Shown here in pieces: positions 39,622 through 46,073 of a stretch of DNA of 46,073 nucleotides. Every line of letters begins with the position of its first letter. The stretch's first letter is position 1. Source of the DNA: JBBIWA01 sp037439425. GTDB taxonomy: Bacteria > Acidobacteriota > Blastocatellia > RBC074. The notes under the pieces are model-generated. The model worked only from the letters and a program-made list of their open reading frames with translations, made no database searches and was not told the origin of the DNA. Made by a program: the position numbers and the translations under genes. Location of the stretch: assembly GCA_037439425.1 (NCBI GenBank), contig JBBIWA010000042.1:1-46073 (forward strand), read 5' to 3'.

Positions 39622-40032
39622 GCGAAAGACCTTTACCACGATCACGTCAAAAACGCGCTCATCAAAGATGGGTGGACAATCACGGATAAGCCGCTATCAT
39701 TGAAGTGGGGTGAGAAGGACGCCTTTGTTGACTTTGGGGCTGAGCGACTTCTGATGGCTGAGAAAGGGGTACGCAAGATCGCAGTCGAAGTGAAAAGCTT
39801 TATCAGTTCATCCGAGATGCGTGATCTTTACACTGCGCCAGGGCAATTCATTCTATACCGGGATGCGCTTCTGGAAGCGGAAGCTGGGCGCGAGTTGTTT
39901 CTGGCAATTCGGGAAACCACCTATTTTCGCCTCTTCGATCAACCAGCCGGACAGAGGTTGCTCAACCGCGAAGATATTCACCTGATCGTTTTTGATCCAG
40001 ACAAACAGGAGATATTGTTATGGATACCTTGA
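39622..40032 (+). CDS. XisH-family protein, start codon apparently lost
   Basis: The frame AKDLYHDHVKNALIKDGWTI to LIVFDPDKQEILLWIP matches XisH over its length. The nuclease-like core is DLGAE-type (VDFGAERLL) with KIAVEVKSF. XisH and XisI were named for controlling excision of the fdxN element in Anabaena; most copies have unknown roles. Between the in-frame TGA at 39592 and the Ala codon at 39622 there is no ATG, GTG or TTG; the usual first Met is replaced by TCA. The first standard start is TTG at 39700, which would drop about 26 residues. It overlaps XisI by 13 bases. Confidence 0.7.
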   Translation, partial: AKDLYHDHVKNALIKDGWTITDKPLSLKWGEKDAFVDFGAERLLMAEKGVRKIAVEVKSFISSSEMRDLYTAPGQFILYRDALLEAEAGRELFLAIRETTYFRLFDQPAGQRLLNREDIHLIVFDPDKQEILLWIP

Positions 40033-40355
40033 ACCGCTATCGCGAAGTTATTGAAAAGCTCCTGACCAACATTGCGCAACTATCGCCGCCCTCTGCTAGC
40101 ATTGAATACAAAACCCTCTTCGATCGCGCGGCTGACAGCTACGCTGTGATCGCGCTAGGGTGGGACAGGGCGCGTAGGGTTCATCACTTCCTTGTGCATC
40201 TGGAACTTATCAATAGCGAGGTCTGGGTGCAGGAAGACAACACCGATCTAGCTATTGCCGAAGAGCTTGAACGCGCAGGCGTCCCGAAGAGTGACATCGT
40301 GCTTGGCTTTCATCCGCCGGATGTCAGGCCTTACACCGACTATGCCGCTGCCTGA
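40020..40355 (+). CDS. XisI-family protein
   Basis: A 111-residue intact XisI: MDTLNRYREVIEKLLTNIAQ, ALGWDRARRVHHFLVHLELI, VWVQEDNTDLAIAEELERAG and VPKSDIVLGFHPPDVRPY. It partners XisH; the start ATG lies within the end of the XisH frame, implying translational coupling. It ends 28 bases before the UbiU-like gene of the qhp set and is unrelated to it in function. Confidence 0.85.
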   Translation: MDTLNRYREVIEKLLTNIAQLSPPSASIEYKTLFDRAADSYAVIALGWDRARRVHHFLVHLELINSEVWVQEDNTDLAIAEELERAGVPKSDIVLGFHPPDVRPYTDYAAA

Positions 40356-40383
40356 AATCTTCAACCTTTGAGTGACTTGAGTG

Positions 40384-41406
40384 ATGAAAGTTCTGGCCCC
40401 CATCTCTTCCTACGAAGAACTTGAAATGCTGGCCGCAAACGGCGCGGAAGAGCTCTACTGCGGGATCGTACCGCGCGAGTGGATGGAATGCTACACGGGC
40501 GCGATCTGGCTCAATCGCCGCAGCCCTCTTGGCGGGAGCCTCGAAAGCTACGCCGATCTCAAAAGGCTGGTAGACGATGCGCATAAGCTTAAACTCCCCG
40601 TCTTCATCACACTCAATGCGCCTTACTATACGGCAGAACAATTGCCTCTGGTTTTAGAACTCGCGCGCAAACTGTCGGACGAAGTCGGCGTTGATGCATT
40701 GATTGTCACGGACATCAATCTGCTGCTGCGGTTGAGCGAAGAGCATCTGACAGCAGATTTGCACCTCAGCTCAGTCGCGGCCACGCTCAACACCGAAGCC
40801 ATTAGGTTCCTACTGGGCTTCGGCCCGCGCCGCATCATCCTGCCGCGCAGCCTGACCATCGCCGAGATTGAAAAGATCATACATGAGGTGCGCGATGAAG
40901 TTGAGATCGAAGTCTTCATCCTGAACGATGGTTGTGCCTTTGAAGAGGGCTTCTGCTCGACCACGCATCATCACACCGTGGGCGCTTTCTGCACGAGCCT
41001 GTCGGAGATGGAGACGAAGTTTGAATGGTCAGGCCGCGTCTTCTCAAATCGCCGTCATAACTGGCTGCGGCGGAATCTGGCTGATTATCGCGAGTGGGTG
41101 TGGTATCTCAACGGCAATGGTTGCAGCGTAACGCCGAAGGGATTGCCTTACGGGCCGTGCGGTTTGTGCGCGATTGCTGATTTCCACCGCATCGGTGTCG
41201 CCGCGCTCAAGATCGTTGGACGCGAAGCATCGCCATTTAAGAAACTGGCAAGCGTGAAGATGGTGCGCGCAATCGTTGACCGCGTGCGCGCTGGCGCGCC
41301 GAAGCAGCAGGTGATCGAGCGGGCCAAAGCCTTACGCGAAACGCCTGAGCATTGCAATTCCGGTTACATGTGCTACTACAAAGTTGATGCTTCCGTGGCT
41401 GATTAG
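40384..41406 (+). CDS. U32-family protein, UbiU-like cysteine pattern
   Basis: A 340-residue U32 family protein, opening KVLAPISSYEELEMLAANGA and ELYCGI as in other members. The U32 signature is partly kept: EVFILNDGCAFEEGFC has C184-x6-C191, the same spacing as the first two cluster ligands of E. coli UbiU (C169, C176). C203 follows in VGAFC, and C259/C262 in GPCGLC may supply the fourth. UbiU works as a heterodimer with UbiV, so this gene and the UbiV-like one at 37414 form a plausible pair. It overlaps the QhpF exporter gene by 20 bases, placing it firmly in the qhp operon. The role in CTQ formation is inference. The start is ATG 40384 (GTG just before). Confidence 0.78.
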   Translation: MKVLAPISSYEELEMLAANGAEELYCGIVPREWMECYTGAIWLNRRSPLGGSLESYADLKRLVDDAHKLKLPVFITLNAPYYTAEQLPLVLELARKLSDEVGVDALIVTDINLLLRLSEEHLTADLHLSSVAATLNTEAIRFLLGFGPRRIILPRSLTIAEIEKIIHEVRDEVEIEVFILNDGCAFEEGFCSTTHHHTVGAFCTSLSEMETKFEWSGRVFSNRRHNWLRRNLADYREWVWYLNGNGCSVTPKGLPYGPCGLCAIADFHRIGVAALKIVGREASPFKKLASVKMVRAIVDRVRAGAPKQQVIERAKALRETPEHCNSGYMCYYKVDASVAD

Positions 41407-43114
41407 CGATTACCGGCGCGTGCTGGCATACGTCATCCCCTACTGGCGTCGCCTGGCTCTTGTTCTTATTCTGAGTCTCTTCTCAACTCTGCTCGGTCTG
41501 ACTCAACCTTACATCGCCAAACTGCTGATTGATGAAGCGCTACTCAGGCGTAGCACTCAAGCTTTGTTGATAATCGCCGCGCTGATGGTGGTAGTGACGG
41601 TGCTTGGTTTTGGTCTCAATATTTTGTCCAGCTACCGGTATGTCTCAGTGTCGGCGGATGTGCTGTTTGATATGAGGCTTCAGCTCTACCAGCATTTGCA
41701 AACGCTCTCGCCGCGGTTTTACGCGCGCACCAAACTGGGCGAGATCGTTTCGCGGATCAATAACGACATCGCTGAAGTGCAGCGAGTCTCGGCCGACACG
41801 CTGCTGGCGTTGCTGGGCAATGCCGCCTTCCTCATCGGCAGCGCAGCGATTATGATATGGCTCAACTGGAGATTATTCTTACTGAGCATTGCATTGGTGC
41901 CGCTGAGCGTGATGGCGCTGAAGTCTTATCAACGCCGATTGGCCGAACGAGTCAAGCAGGTGCGCGAACGCAGCGCCGAAATCGGCAGCTTTTTGATTGA
42001 AACGCTATTGGGGATGCGGCTGGTTGTGAGCTCGACTGCTGAAGCTCATGAAGTAGAACGATTTCGCCAGCGCAATCGCCGCTTTATCGAGGCACTTCTC
42101 GCCATGCAGCTTACTTCGTATCTGGCAGGCGCGATGCCAGGTACGATTCTCACGCTTTCAACGGCGGCGGTTTTTCTCTACGGTGGTATGCTGGTGATCC
42201 GGGAAGCGATGACGATCGGCTCACTGGTTGCTTTCATGGCCTATCACCTGCGCTTGCTTGCGCCAGTACAGAACCTGATGGGGCTTTACACCAATCTGAT
42301 GACGGCGCGCGTCAGCTTGGGCCGGGTCTTCGAGTTGCTCGACACGCCAGCCGAGGTGACCGAACGGTCTGATGCTGTGCCACTCAATGAGGTGCGCGGT
42401 GAGATCACTTTTGAAGGCGTCACGCTCTGGCACGACCGCGACACGCTGGTGCTTGACAATGTCTCTTTCCACGTCCCTGCCGGGAGCATCTGCGCGATCG
42501 TGGGGCCAAGTGGCGTGGGCAAGTCAACGATTGCGGACCTGATTTTACGCCTCTACGATCCACAATCAGGAAGAGTGAAACTGGATGGACGCGATGTGCG
42601 TGGTGTGCGCCTGAAGGATCTGCGCCAGGCCATCGCTCTGGTGGAGCAAGAGCCAGTGCTCTTTAATGCGAGCATTGCCGAGAACATCGCTTACGCACAC
42701 CCTGAAGCGACGCGCGAAGAGATCATCGCCGCGGCGCGCGGTGCCGCGATTGACGAATTTATTGACCGCTTGCCGGAGGGCTACGATACGCAAGTGGGCG
42801 AACGCGGCCTGGCGCTCTCAGCGGGCGAGCGGCAGCGAATCGCGATTGCGCGCGCCTTGCTTCGCCGCCCAGCAGTGCTGGTGCTGGATGAACCGACCGC
42901 CGCGCTCGATTCGGTAACGGAGCAGAGCATCTCGGCCACGCTGTTGTCCTTGCTGCACAGCTGCACAGCCATCATCATCACGCACCGCCCTTCACTGGCT
43001 GAAATTGCCGATCAGGTGATCGTGCTCGAAGGTGGAAGAGTTAAATCGACCACGAAGGGCGCGAAGAGACTTCAGACCTCAGACTCCAGACCAAGTCTGA
43101 TCCCCAAGGTCTGA
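41387..43114 (+). CDS. qhpF: QhpF-like ABC exporter (fused membrane and ATPase domains)
   Basis: A 575-residue half-transporter: six membrane helices in the first 300 residues (ABC exporter type I), then an ATPase domain with Walker A GPSGVGKST (about 372), signature LSAGERQRIAIARAL (about 477), Walker B VLVLDEPTAALD (about 497) and H-loop ITHR. In qhp operons the exporter moves the processed gamma subunit into the periplasm. It starts inside the end of the UbiU-like gene. The last 20 residues (from STTKGAKRLQTSD) are encoded by an intergenic-type repeat and look non-native. Confidence 0.88.
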   Translation: MLPWLISDYRRVLAYVIPYWRRLALVLILSLFSTLLGLTQPYIAKLLIDEALLRRSTQALLIIAALMVVVTVLGFGLNILSSYRYVSVSADVLFDMRLQLYQHLQTLSPRFYARTKLGEIVSRINNDIAEVQRVSADTLLALLGNAAFLIGSAAIMIWLNWRLFLLSIALVPLSVMALKSYQRRLAERVKQVRERSAEIGSFLIETLLGMRLVVSSTAEAHEVERFRQRNRRFIEALLAMQLTSYLAGAMPGTILTLSTAAVFLYGGMLVIREAMTIGSLVAFMAYHLRLLAPVQNLMGLYTNLMTARVSLGRVFELLDTPAEVTERSDAVPLNEVRGEITFEGVTLWHDRDTLVLDNVSFHVPAGSICAIVGPSGVGKSTIADLILRLYDPQSGRVKLDGRDVRGVRLKDLRQAIALVEQEPVLFNASIAENIAYAHPEATREEIIAAARGAAIDEFIDRLPEGYDTQVGERGLALSAGERQRIAIARALLRRPAVLVLDEPTAALDSVTEQSISATLLSLLHSCTAIIITHRPSLAEIADQVIVLEGGRVKSTTKGAKRLQTSDSRPSLIPKV

Positions 43115-43147
43115 TCCCTGAAGTCTGCGGTCTGATTCTTCGTGGTG
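43049..43147. repeat. CCACGAAG-flanked repeat element at the qhpF end
   Basis: ACCACGAAG near 43049 and its inverse CTTCGTGGT near 43138 flank a run of short direct repeats (AGACCTCAGACTCCAGACC; GTCTGATCCC twice). The left part encodes the last residues of QhpF. A similar CTTCGTGTTCTTCGTGGTT string lies inside the qhpB signal peptide at about 36296-36315, so this is a dispersed element. Confidence 0.5.
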
Positions 43148-43181
43148 GCGATCTTTTTCTTTGAAAGCTGCGGGAGGGGGA

Positions 43182-43871
43182 ATGCCGTTTGACGGAATGA
43201 CCGGACGTGGCGTGAAAGTGGCGATCATTGATAGTGGTGTCAATCCTGAGCATCCTCACGTTGGCGGCGTCGCCGGCGGGGTGAAGATTGAGGCGGATGG
43301 CGAAAGCCCAGTCTATCTGGATTACTTAGGGCATGGCACAGCCGTCGCGGGCGCGATTCGTGAGAAAGCGCCGGAAGCTTTGCTTTATGCTGTGAAGGTT
43401 TTTGATCGCACCCTCAACACTCACATCGAAACGATCATCCGCGCGCTCGAATGGTGTCTCGCAAATCATATGCATTTGGTCAATCTCAGCCTCGGCACAC
43501 TGAATACGGCGCATCGTGCGCGCTTTGAGCGCATCGTGGCTGAAGCCGGCAAGCAAGGCATGGTGTTAGTGGCGGCGCGTGAAATGTCCGGCCAGGATGC
43601 GCTTCCCGGCTGCCTTCCTTCAGTGATCGGTGTCAAGTTAGATTGGGAATGCCCGCGGGAGACCTACCGTTATGTGATGGAGCAAAAGCGCCCCGTCTTT
43701 ATAGCCTCCGGCTACCCGCGTGCGATCCCTGGAGTATCACCTGAGCGAAATCTGAGCGGGATCAGTTTCGCGGTCGCCAATATGACGGGATTTGTGGCGC
43801 AGGCCTGTCAGGCTCGATTGCGCACAGCAGAAATGCCTTTAGAGACGATCCTGATGGAGGAGGCCTCATAG
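43182..43871 (+). CDS. qhpE: QhpE-like subtilisin-type protease for gamma leader removal
   Basis: A 229-residue S8 protease without signal peptide, hence cytoplasmic. Asp is D17 (VAIIDSGVN), His H51 (LGHGTAVAG) and Ser S195 (SGISFAVANMTG). The usual oxyanion-hole Asn segment (AAGN) reads VAAREM, so this Asn is absent. QhpE cuts the leader of QhpC after QhpD has formed the cross-links. ATG at 43182 is preceded by GGGAGGGGG; the upstream TTG at 43161 is unlikely. It is the last gene of the locus. Confidence 0.88.
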   Translation: MPFDGMTGRGVKVAIIDSGVNPEHPHVGGVAGGVKIEADGESPVYLDYLGHGTAVAGAIREKAPEALLYAVKVFDRTLNTHIETIIRALEWCLANHMHLVNLSLGTLNTAHRARFERIVAEAGKQGMVLVAAREMSGQDALPGCLPSVIGVKLDWECPRETYRYVMEQKRPVFIASGYPRAIPGVSPERNLSGISFAVANMTGFVAQACQARLRTAEMPLETILMEEAS

Positions 43872-44004
43872 GTGTCGCTGCAGCTGAGGCGAAGGCTTAA
43901 CGCGGTGAGCGGTCATAAAAAGGGACTTCATCCGGCAGGTGAAAGAGGTAAGAACAAGGGTTGAAAGAAGGCGCGCCGTTTTCCCCGTTTCCCAGCTTCA
44001 CCAT

Positions 44005-44136
44005 TCAACGTTTCTCCGAAAGCACCGCTCCGCCTGCTGCAGCTCTCCACGCCGAGGGGATGTGCAGGCCTGGTGCTGTAGTTTCCAGTGATGGGGGGCG
44101 AGACTCTCTGCGGGCGAGTTTGCCAGTGAACTTCAT
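44005..44136 (-). CDS. Possible 43-aa peptide with strong ribosome binding site
   Basis: In the gap 43872-44353, minus-strand ATG at 44136 has GGAGGT five bases upstream and encodes a basic peptide beginning MKFTGKLARRESRPPSLETT, ending GGAVLSEKR, with stop at 44005. A second 35-codon frame starts at the stop (TGAATG). No family is recognised. Composition is not decisive, but the ribosome binding site is better than in most genes here. Confidence 0.35.
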   Translation of the reverse strand: MKFTGKLARRESRPPSLETTAPGLHIPSAWRAAAGGAVLSEKR

Positions 44137-44267
44137 AAAGACCTCCAGTGTGGCTTGGTAGCTGGTTGAGAAGCTGAGGGGAAGCTGTGGGTTTTGTTCC
44201 CACTCCTGGCTTCAGGTGAAGGACTCCTGGCAGCCAGCGCCTTCCGCCTGAAGCGAACGAGTTCAGG

Positions 44268-44288
44268 AAGCGGCACTCGCTGCCGCTT
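44268..44288. terminator. Hairpin between qhpE and hbd, possible bidirectional terminator
   Basis: AAGCGGCA (44268-44275) pairs perfectly with TGCCGCTT (44281-44288) with a 5-base loop. A second small hairpin, GCGAT/ATCGC, lies just to the right. No clear T-run on either side, so termination is only suggested by position, downstream of the minus-strand dehydrogenase gene. Confidence 0.4.
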
Positions 44289-44353
44289 GCGATTTAAGAT
44301 CGCGGTGAAGATTTGGGTGATGACAGCTCCTTAGCTCACCTCCGAGACTATCT

Positions 44354-45244
44354 TCAAACCAGATTCATCGGCCGCGGATTTTGCGGATCGCTATAGTCAT
44401 AAAAACCGCGCCCTGTCTTGCGACCGTAAAGACCAGCCAGCACCATGCGTTTGAGCAGCGGCGGTGGCGCAAACCGCTGTTCCTTGAATTCGTCGAACAT
44501 AATGTTGGCGATGTAGTAGGTCGTATCCAGACCCACGAAATCCAGCAAAGTGAACGGCCCCATCGGATAACCACAACCGAGTTTCATCCCCTGGTCAATG
44601 TCCACAATCGAGCCCAACCCTTCTTCCAGCGCACGGATCGCATCCAACAGATAAGGCACCAGCAGACGATTGACAATAAAACCCGTGCGGTCACTGGTCT
44701 TGATGACGACCTTGCCGAAAGATTCGCCCAGAGCTACCACCTGAGCATACACTTCCTCATCGGTGAGGATGGTGCGTACTACTTCAACCAGCTTCATGAT
44801 CGGCACCGGATTGAAGAAATGCATTCCGACGAAGCGGCGTTGGCGCTCTGCTGTAGTCGCAGTCATCATTTCGGTAATCGAAAGTGAAGAGGTATTGGAG
44901 GCAAAGATTGTCTCCGGCCGGCAGAGGCGGTCGAGTCGGGCAAACACCTCGCGCTTGATTTCCAGCTTCTCAATGATCGCTTCGATGATCACGTCCGCCT
45001 CGGCCAGGTCTTCATAACGAGTTGTGCCGCGCAATCGCTTCATCGTCTCTTCCTTCTGCGCAGCGGTGATAGCTCCTTTTTCGGTAAATTTCGCCAGCGA
45101 CTTCTCGATGCTTTCCAGACCACGCTGGACCAGTTCATCGTTCAGCTCCACCACCACTACCTCGTAGCCGCTTGCCGCTGCCACCTGAGCAATGCCTGAT
45201 CCCATCAGACCGGCCCCCAACACGCCAATTTTTTTGATTGCCAT
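44354..45244 (-). CDS. 3-hydroxyacyl-CoA (3-hydroxybutyryl-CoA) dehydrogenase
   Basis: A 296-residue single-function enzyme that interconverts 3-hydroxyacyl-CoA and 3-ketoacyl-CoA with NAD(P). The NAD-binding site is IGVLGAGLMGSGIAQ. Catalytic residues are in the expected order: Ser in ASNTSS (about 119), H142 in MHFFNPVPIMKLVEV, E154, and N192 in TSDRTGFIVNRLL. The C-terminal domain (GCGYPMGPFTLLDFVGLD; GLYGRKTGRGFYDY) is typical of Hbd/PaaH. The start at 45244 has AGGAGAG six bases upstream. It stands alone; beta-oxidation or butyrate-type metabolism cannot be told apart. Confidence 0.94.
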   Translation of the reverse strand: MAIKKIGVLGAGLMGSGIAQVAAASGYEVVVVELNDELVQRGLESIEKSLAKFTEKGAITAAQKEETMKRLRGTTRYEDLAEADVIIEAIIEKLEIKREVFARLDRLCRPETIFASNTSSLSITEMMTATTAERQRRFVGMHFFNPVPIMKLVEVVRTILTDEEVYAQVVALGESFGKVVIKTSDRTGFIVNRLLVPYLLDAIRALEEGLGSIVDIDQGMKLGCGYPMGPFTLLDFVGLDTTYYIANIMFDEFKEQRFAPPPLLKRMVLAGLYGRKTGRGFYDYSDPQNPRPMNLV

Positions 45245-45458
45245 ATAAATCTCTCCTCTCGAGTATTCGGTTTATCTGATCCGCGATGCGGAAGAGCCCC
45301 CCAGCGCGAAAATTGTAATGGGAGAAGCAATCACTGTCCATGCCACTGAGGCTGAAGAGTCGCCACGGCTTGCCTCACGTTATTGCGCTTCTGCTCAGAA
45401 AGCCCGAAGATAGGAGCGTTTTACCGAGCCGCTTATAATTCAGAGAGGAGTCAAGTCT

Positions 45459-45650
45459 ATGAAGACTGTGCAGCGTCGCCGGTTCATCAAAAGCTCAGCC
45501 TTGACGGCTGCGGCTGGCCCCTCAGTTTGACGCTCAAAGCCTCCTCTTTGGCCGGCCCTAACGATACTGTGCGCGTAGCCTTCGTCGGTCTGCGAGGCTA
45601 GGGCGGAGCGTATATCAATGCTTATGCCGAGCTTGACAGAAAATGCAAAA
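45459..45650 (+). pseudogene. Relic of a Tat-exported Gfo/Idh/MocA-like oxidoreductase
   Basis: ATG at 45459, with AGAGGAG nine bases upstream, opens a Tat-like signal (MKTVQRRRFIKSSALTAAAG), then a stop. Another frame continues LSLTLKASSLAGPNDTVRVA and FVGLRG, TAG, GGAYINAYAELD, which is the start of a Gfo/Idh/MocA NAD-binding domain (VxxGFIGxxGRG pattern). The gene is cut off at about 45650. It has one frameshift, one nonsense codon and a lost 3' part. A TATAAT at 45434-45439 lies upstream. Confidence 0.7.
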
Positions 45651-45656
45651 AAGCCA

Positions 45657-45688
45657 CGAAAATGGCGGGTTTCAACCGCCCGTTTTCG
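45657..45688. other. Hairpin at the break of the MocA relic
   Basis: CGAAAA...GGCGG (45657-45668) pairs with CCGCC...TTTTCG (45676-45688), with one or two unpaired bases on each side and a 7-base loop. It could be a terminator or the end of an inserted element just before the attC-like site. Confidence 0.45.
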
Positions 45689-45701
45689 CCAATGTCCAGT
45701 A

Positions 45702-45757
45702 GCCAACTAAGCGTTGGAGCGCACTCGCTACGCGAGGCGCTCAACGCGACGTTAGGC
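45702..45757 (+). other. Integron attC-like recombination site
   Basis: The 56-base stretch from GCCAACTAAGCGTTGGAGCG to CAACGCGACGTTAGGC has the architecture of an attC site. It ends in GTTAGGC (R' box, consensus GTTRRRY). GCGCTCAACGC (L') pairs with GCGTTGGAGCGC (L''), leaving one extrahelical G. The 5' GCCAAC is an imperfect R''. Between them CTCG...CGAG extends the hairpin. No integrase or second attC is in the window. Confidence 0.65.
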
Positions 45758-46073
45758 CATTACTTACCTAGAAAGTTATTTTTGAATTAACTTTTGGAAA
45801 AGATCCTGACGAGCGGGTGCATTTTGTGCAGTGTGGGGTTTCTGCCCAACAAATCACAACATCAAACCCACAAGTTATTTGCTACTTCTCGAGAAAAGGA
45901 GGCTGGAAAGTTCCATGAAGCACACCCAGAGTCAGGGCAATCGCATCATAAATGTTGAATTTATTGAGGGTTGATTACCTTCATCAGGTACTCCGTGCTG
46001 CGCGCTGCCTTTAGCCGTCTATTTTGAACCCCGACCTTGGCCGTCTTTTCTTGTTGTAAAAGACTGTTGGCCA
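45758..46073 (+). other. AT-richer right edge, possible cassette-like DNA
   Basis: The last 316 bases are visibly less GC-rich than the rest. A frame without a standard start reads KVIFELTFGKDPDERVHFVQ and continues to VICYFSRKGGWKVP and a stop near 45917. I recognise no family. Position directly behind the attC-like site is what a gene cassette would show. Confidence 0.35.

Noticed and set aside
43928..44203. 91-codon minus-strand frame and 66-codon plus-strand frame in the gap before hbd
   Set aside because: Neither has a ribosome binding site or family; the 43-codon frame in a third reading has much better start signals and was reported instead.

Overview
This window comes from a Gram-negative bacterium with moderately high GC. 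It encodes BamA, an OmpH/Skp-like chaperone, a LolD-type ATPase, many signal peptides, a GyrB with the long Gram-negative TOPRIM insertion, and several c-type cytochromes. Acidobacteriota, perhaps Blastocatellia-like, is my best guess from gene content and style. That is inference; no marker gene here proves it.

Layout. 1-390 is an edge without a convincing gene. 0.4-3.9 kb (minus) carries a penicillin-acylase-family hydrolase and a PQQ-like beta-propeller protein. 4.0-7.5 kb holds a pentaheme cytochrome, a decayed IS630 transposase, a CruF-like carotenoid protein and a TrmJ-like RNA methyltransferase. 8.0-12.2 kb holds an S41 protease followed by a strong intrinsic terminator, a large membrane-anchored protein and a LolD-like ATPase. 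12.6-13.4 kb holds two small secreted-protein genes, one very cysteine-rich, each broken by a +1 frame change close behind its signal peptide. 13.6-27.4 kb is a housekeeping run: ClpC, BamA, OmpH/Skp, RecF and a 1910-codon gyrB interrupted by two inteins. 27.4-30.4 kb has a subtilase relic, a YbgC-like thioesterase, a secreted zinc metallopeptidase and a DUF445 protein.

31.2-43.9 kb is the most interesting region: a quinohemoprotein amine dehydrogenase (QHNDH) locus. It has the diheme alpha subunit, radical SAM maturase QhpD, the cross-linked gamma subunit QhpC, beta propeller QhpB, ABC exporter QhpF and subtilisin-like protease QhpE. The gamma subunit keeps every cross-linking residue in exact register. 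No QhpG flavin monooxygenase is visible. In its place sit two U32-family proteins with cysteine patterns like UbiV and UbiU, the iron-sulfur proteins of O2-independent hydroxylation. I propose that they replace QhpG as the tryptophan hydroxylase of cofactor (CTQ) maturation.

The same locus is riddled with accessory nuclease-like genes and relics: a PD-(D/E)XK-like gene, a broken RHH antitoxin, a GxxExxY relic, two XisH/XisI pairs (one decayed) and a frameshifted Uma2 gene. The right end has a 3-hydroxyacyl-CoA dehydrogenase, a Gfo/Idh/MocA relic and an integron-like attC site.
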